Of a stretch of 64,000 bases of DNA, positions 61,401 through 64,000 are shown piece by piece. The position numbers and the translations under genes are program-made. The stretch comes from Tachypleus tridentatus (lineage: Eukaryota > Arthropoda > Merostomata > Xiphosura > Limulidae): contig NC_134834.1 in NCBI RefSeq assembly GCF_004210375.1, positions 154,771,290 to 154,835,289 on the forward strand. The letters are read 5' to 3'. The notes under the pieces are model-generated. The model was not told where the DNA came from, did no database searches, and worked only from the letters and a program-made list of their open reading frames with translations. Numbering within the stretch: the stretch's first letter is position 1; each line of letters starts with the position of its first letter.

Positions 61401-63348
61401 CATTATATTACTGGATGACTTCTACAAAGGACTTGAAAATGTCAGGGGATGACAGGAACTTGAGAACATAAATGCATAGTCCAGTAAAACTACGAAACTC
61501 ATGTTGTAGTGGTCTCTTGTTTTTGGGTTTGGTTTATGTTTTGCATTATAATGAAAATAAACCAGGCACGACAATGAATCATAGGCTTATTGAAGACCTT
61601 GAAAAGTACAAGATGAAGCCATATGCCAGATTAAACAATGAGCAGATAATGAGATATACGTCATCAAAAGCACACAGTCAACCTAAAACAAAAATTTAAA
61701 AATATATTCAAATAAAATTCTAACTAATTAGTTTAAAATTTGTATCATTATCTCAGACACTCATAAAAATTAAGAAACCAGGGGCTTCATGATGAACAGT
61801 GACAAAAAGGTTATAAGAGCAAAAATTCTGATAAATCTTATAAAAAAAAACATGTATGAAAACAAGCAGTGTGCATGGAGGATGCTTCACCCCTGTTATT
61901 GCAGGGTTATATACATCATATACTGGCACAATACACATTGACATATGTAGAGTTGAAAACATTGTTCAAAGCTTTTGGCACATGCAGGAATTCACAGGCA
62001 ATGTGCTTGAGGTAATAGCTTTTTATGGTGCTAAACAATGAGTAGCATTTCTGAATTAATGTTTAAGAAATTTCTACAGATTATAAGTTCTCATTATCAT
62101 ATAAAACATACAAACTCTTGTATGCATATTTATTGAAAAGTAATTATATAATATACCACACTTTAGGCAATCTATTTCTTCTTGCAAGTTGAAAATTTAT
62201 ATCATACCCCATATTTGACACAGAATTTTGTACAATAATTTTCACAGGGTAGGCAGATACTTTCTTTGATAAGAACAAATATAATACAGTGTGAAGAGGG
62301 GTGAGCATACTATATTGAAGCGACCTTTAAAATATAACTCAAGTCATGTGACAACCACAGTCAATAATACATTACAGTGGAAAAGAATGTATCAGAAATA
62401 CACTTTGCATTCTGATATTACATGGTATCTTTTAAGTAGTGTAGTGCCACAAAAAATTGATTGCTTTGATGAGGAGAATGTAATAGCTCTTTGGAGTATT
62501 TATTTATAAATAAATTTATAAATAAAGTATTTATTTATTCATACACTCAAATCATGAAGATGTGCTCAGATTGGGGAATTAAAATTTCCAAGATGAATAT
62601 ATCTCTTGTACTAAATGGCATTGAAAAACAATAGAAAATGGACCAACTGGAGATATCACAACCATCCTAAAAGAGACCTGTAATAACTCGTATCTCAGCC
62701 ATTGTAAGCAAAATATGGTACAACAGAGGAGAATCTACAAAAACAAAAGTTGTCCACGTCTTAGAAAATGGTACAGAACATAATCAAGAAGGGTCTCCAT
62801 TTGAAAGCAAGGCCAATGGGGTATGAGTTCACCAAGAAAAGTTTCCAGTTATAGCTTCCCTTCAAATGTTTTATACTTCAAGCAGCTGAAGAATGAAATA
62901 GATATTCACACTATTAAACTTTTGGAATTTGCACTGAAAATGATCCTTTTCATATATCAGCCTAATGAAAGCATACTGGTCAAATAGCATCCTTTGGAAA
63001 TGCCAGCCTTGTGGTGGAGCTTTTTTTCAACGGAAATTATACTACAGGATTTTTGCCAGGATGCATGGTCATCAGATAAAGCAAAATTAGATGTAGCTAT
63101 GTGTGATGTAACGTGGTGAGGCTTACAAGTTATCTTAGGATAATGCACTTAACCTCAATATAAGAATGTTTCCTGTTAACAGAATTAACACTGTGTAATT
63201 AAGATATGTTTTTCAAAACATTTAATAGCTTATTAAAATGTTTCACACAAGTACTACGCACCCTAAGCCATTGTCTTCTGGTGATATCTGTATCCATATC
63301 CAGAACTTCATCCAAATCAATCTCTACATTATGGCTGTCAGAGTCATC
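49425..63348 (-). CDS. PPP1R14: PPP1R14-family protein phosphatase 1 inhibitor, 3' three coding exons
   Basis: Small cytosolic inhibitor of the PP1 catalytic subunit (PHI-1/CPI-17 family), known to raise myosin light-chain phosphorylation when itself phosphorylated by PKC or related kinases. Exons visible: 63262-63348, 51973-52014 and 49425-49466, minus strand, all phase 0. Joined, they read DDSDSHNVEIDLDEVLDMDT, DITRRQWLR, EKVVGAKSSRDTIE, KFIDELLQRAKTL and stop. This matches the C-terminal half of the PHIN domain: the acidic linker, the ELEIDVDELLDMES-type helix and the final FI..LL.+ helix. The phospho-regulated N-terminal half (the VTVKYDR region and helices A-B) and the start codon lie right of the window. 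The short C-terminus ending KTL resembles arthropod rather than vertebrate members as I recall them. Subtype (A, B, C or D) cannot be assigned. Confidence 0.82.
49861..50098. repeat. Large inverted repeat derived from PLE termini
   Basis: Left arm 49861-49970 and right arm 49989-50098, about 110 bp each with an 18-base spacer, oriented tail to tail. Shared words: GGTATTAACACTTTTACTAA versus its complement on the right, GAGAACAA(C/T), TCTTCTTAGGTCAT and TTAACAAAGA. The right arm keeps a hammerhead-like core; the left arm has mutations in it. Located in the last PPP1R14 intron. Confidence 0.82.
50015..50047 (+). ncRNA. Hammerhead-like motif, second copy
   Basis: CTGAAGA (50015-50021, fits CUGANGA), one extra T, stem II GACC/GGTC (50023-50026 with 50033-50036), GAAA (50037-50040), then A-C pairing with G-T around ATT and a GUU triplet ending at 50047. 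Same architecture as 32766-32798, including the extra T. The extra base is therefore shared by both copies rather than a random error. Confidence 0.6.
50099..51972. other. PPP1R14 intron, little recognised
   Basis: AT-rich intron. Near 51455-51515 a stretch (GAGCCCTCAGATTCACATAC, AACTAGGCCATGC) resembles the head of a very old minus-strand family-1 SINE. Otherwise nothing supported. Confidence 0.4.
51973..52014 (-). CDS. PPP1R14: PPP1R14-like penultimate coding exon
   Basis: 42 bp, 14 codons, EKVVGAKSSRDTIE. CTCTAG acceptor and GTCAGT donor. It joins in phase 0 to the preceding WLR and the following KFIDELL. Found by continuity; on its own it would be too short to call. Confidence 0.75.
52250..52640. 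repeat. Inverted-repeat module at the left edge of the purine-rich tract
   Basis: The left arm TATAATTTTCCTATGCTGAA (52250 on) is complementary to TTCAGTACAGGAAAATTATA near 52592-52611. ATACATTTTCA in the right arm pairs with TGAAAATGTAT in the left. The same arrangement occurs at 6765-7020. Possible MITE with TTATAA or TA at its ends. Confidence 0.55.
52641..61450. repeat. Unclassified long repeat, purine-rich on the plus strand (segment D, 8.8 kb)
   Basis: The longest tract of the family, with A/G-rich words throughout. 58735-58870 aligns with 22430-22560 (segment C). Within the tract, AGGTGATCTGC(A/C)ACAA followed by ATTTGAAA/ATCTGAAA recurs at about 55285 and 59315, suggesting internal duplication with about 4-kb spacing. 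Minus-strand open frames up to 143 residues (56993-57424) are rich in F, L, S, H and W, as expected from a pyrimidine-rich complement. None shows a domain. Fills most of the 11-kb PPP1R14 intron. Confidence 0.5.
53205..53470 (-). mobile_element. tRNA-derived SINE, family 1 (copy 5)
   Basis: Exact 11-bp duplication AGCACAAGAGG at 53194-53204 and 53471-53481. Body and head are complete but diverged (GCAAAGTTACTTAAGGGCTA; head ends CATGTTGGGCC). Inserted into segment D, so that repeat is older than this insertion. Confidence 0.92.
61451..63261. other. PPP1R14 intron, 5'-proximal part, nothing recognised
   Basis: AT-rich again after the purine-rich tract. Open frames at 61472-61699, 61856-62041 and 62291-62509 have no recognised homology. 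A TTTATAAATAAA-type low-complexity stretch is at 62500-62545. Confidence 0.45.
63262..63348 (-). CDS. PPP1R14: PPP1R14-like internal exon
   Basis: 87 bp, 29 codons, starting DDSDSHNVEIDLDEVLDMDT and ending RRQWLR. TTCTTGCAG acceptor and GTGCGT donor (weaker than consensus but preceded by AGG). The EIDLDEVLDM block is the most diagnostic PHIN-domain segment in the window. Confidence 0.83.
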
Positions 63349-63774
63349 CTGCAAGAAAGATATGAAGTAATTTCCCAGAAATTCAATAAAACAGGAAATA
63401 AAATTTACAAAAATATAGCTTGAGAACATTCTACATACAACAATAAGACTAATATTCAAATCTTCATTCTGAAGTGATACAAACTTCTTAACTTACAGAA
63501 TTCTCAATATTTTATGACAGAGAGTCACATAATACTGCATGTGTTGAGCTAATACAAAACCTTATTTGCTTTTTTTTGCTGTGTGGTTCAAGAAAAACAG
63601 CATGTTGCTAAACATGTATGCACACATACATGTACACAAAGAATGAAGTATGCTCTTGTATATCTGAAAAGTAGCTTTATTCTAACTTGAATAATCTCAA
63701 ACACAAAACAATACCACAGTATGATTACTTTTGATCAAAAGTTCATAAATTTTTACACAGCTTGCTTTAACATC
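63349..63774. other. PPP1R14 upstream intron, nothing recognised
   Basis: Sequence between the last supported exon and the tandem array. No further exon could be recognised, so the preceding exon lies beyond the window. Confidence 0.5.
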
Positions 63775-64000
63775 CTATGTAGATGTAAGGAGCTTTCTAA
63801 TATTTTATATAACTAATTTGTGTACAATTAGTATACAAAGAAGTTTCTTGTACCTTGTACATATAACTTGTATAAAAGTTAGTACACATATGGGGATTTG
63901 TTTTATCTTGTAGGGATGACTTTTACAAAAGTTGGCACATGTAGATGTAAGGAGCTTTGTTTCTTCTTGTAGGGATGACTTGTACAAAGGTTAGTATATA
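63775..64000. repeat. 59-60-bp tandem array running off the window edge
   Basis: CTTGTA starts recur at 63847, 63907 and 63966, each followed by a TGTACA/TTACAAAAGTT-like stretch, GCACAT/ACACAT, and in two places GTAGATGTAAGGAGCTTT. An earlier diverged unit starts near 63780. At least 3.5 units are visible and the array continues right of 64000, inside the PPP1R14 gene. Confidence 0.75.

Noticed and set aside
62500-62545. AT palindrome candidate
   Set aside because: Just alternating TTTATAAA/TTTATT low-complexity words; the inverted match is imperfect and expected by composition.
63775-64000. CRISPR-like regularly spaced repeats
   Set aside because: Units are contiguous minisatellite repeats without unique spacers, in a eukaryotic genome.

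Overview
This is a eukaryotic, AT-rich, gene-poor window. I infer a horseshoe crab (Limulidae, chelicerate arthropod). The encoded proteins are animal-type, the introns are kilobases long, and two tRNA-derived SINE families recur; the main one I recognise from horseshoe-crab sequence. The species call rests on memory of those repeats and cannot be proven from the window alone.

Two genuine protein-coding genes are visible, both on the minus strand and both cut by the window edges. (1) Proteasome subunit alpha type-3 (PSMA3) occupies 298-25540. Its start codon and seven exons are present, all with GT/AG junctions and compatible phases, covering about 196 of the expected ~250 residues; the last exon(s) lie left of position 1. 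(2) A PPP1R14-family protein phosphatase 1 inhibitor occupies 49425-63348. Its last three coding exons are present, and the start and N-terminal exons lie right of position 64000. Nothing indicates a functional link between the two genes.

Almost everything else recognisable is decayed mobile DNA. Inside PSMA3 introns: a Jockey-like LINE (about 2930-6740, minus) that has lost its RT core, a Tc1-like remnant (10156-11215), an internally deleted piggyBac copy (17594-18624), a second-family SINE (24590-24705), and segments of an unclassified repeat with a purine-rich plus strand (about 6.76-7.75, 12.94-16.56 and 21.3-22.75 kb). The 24 kb between the genes holds tRNA-SINEs with exact target-site duplications, a Penelope-like element (PLE, 30230-32850) with RT and GIY-YIG remnants and a terminal hammerhead-ribozyme-like motif, and a decayed Ty3/Gypsy element (about 34.6-40.0 kb). 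A hAT transposon (36618-38278, 8-bp target duplication) and probably a SINE are inserted in the Gypsy element. Two palindromic modules derived from the PLE terminus (41706-41848, 49861-50098) also occur; the first lies between the genes and the second inside the last PPP1R14 intron. The 11-kb PPP1R14 intron at 52015-63261 contains the longest tract of the purine-rich repeat (52.25-61.45 kb), interrupted by another SINE.

The most notable structure is the set of hammerhead-bearing PLE termini, one on the element and others rearranged into inverted repeats. No CRISPR array, operon, intact transposase or intact reverse transcriptase was found.
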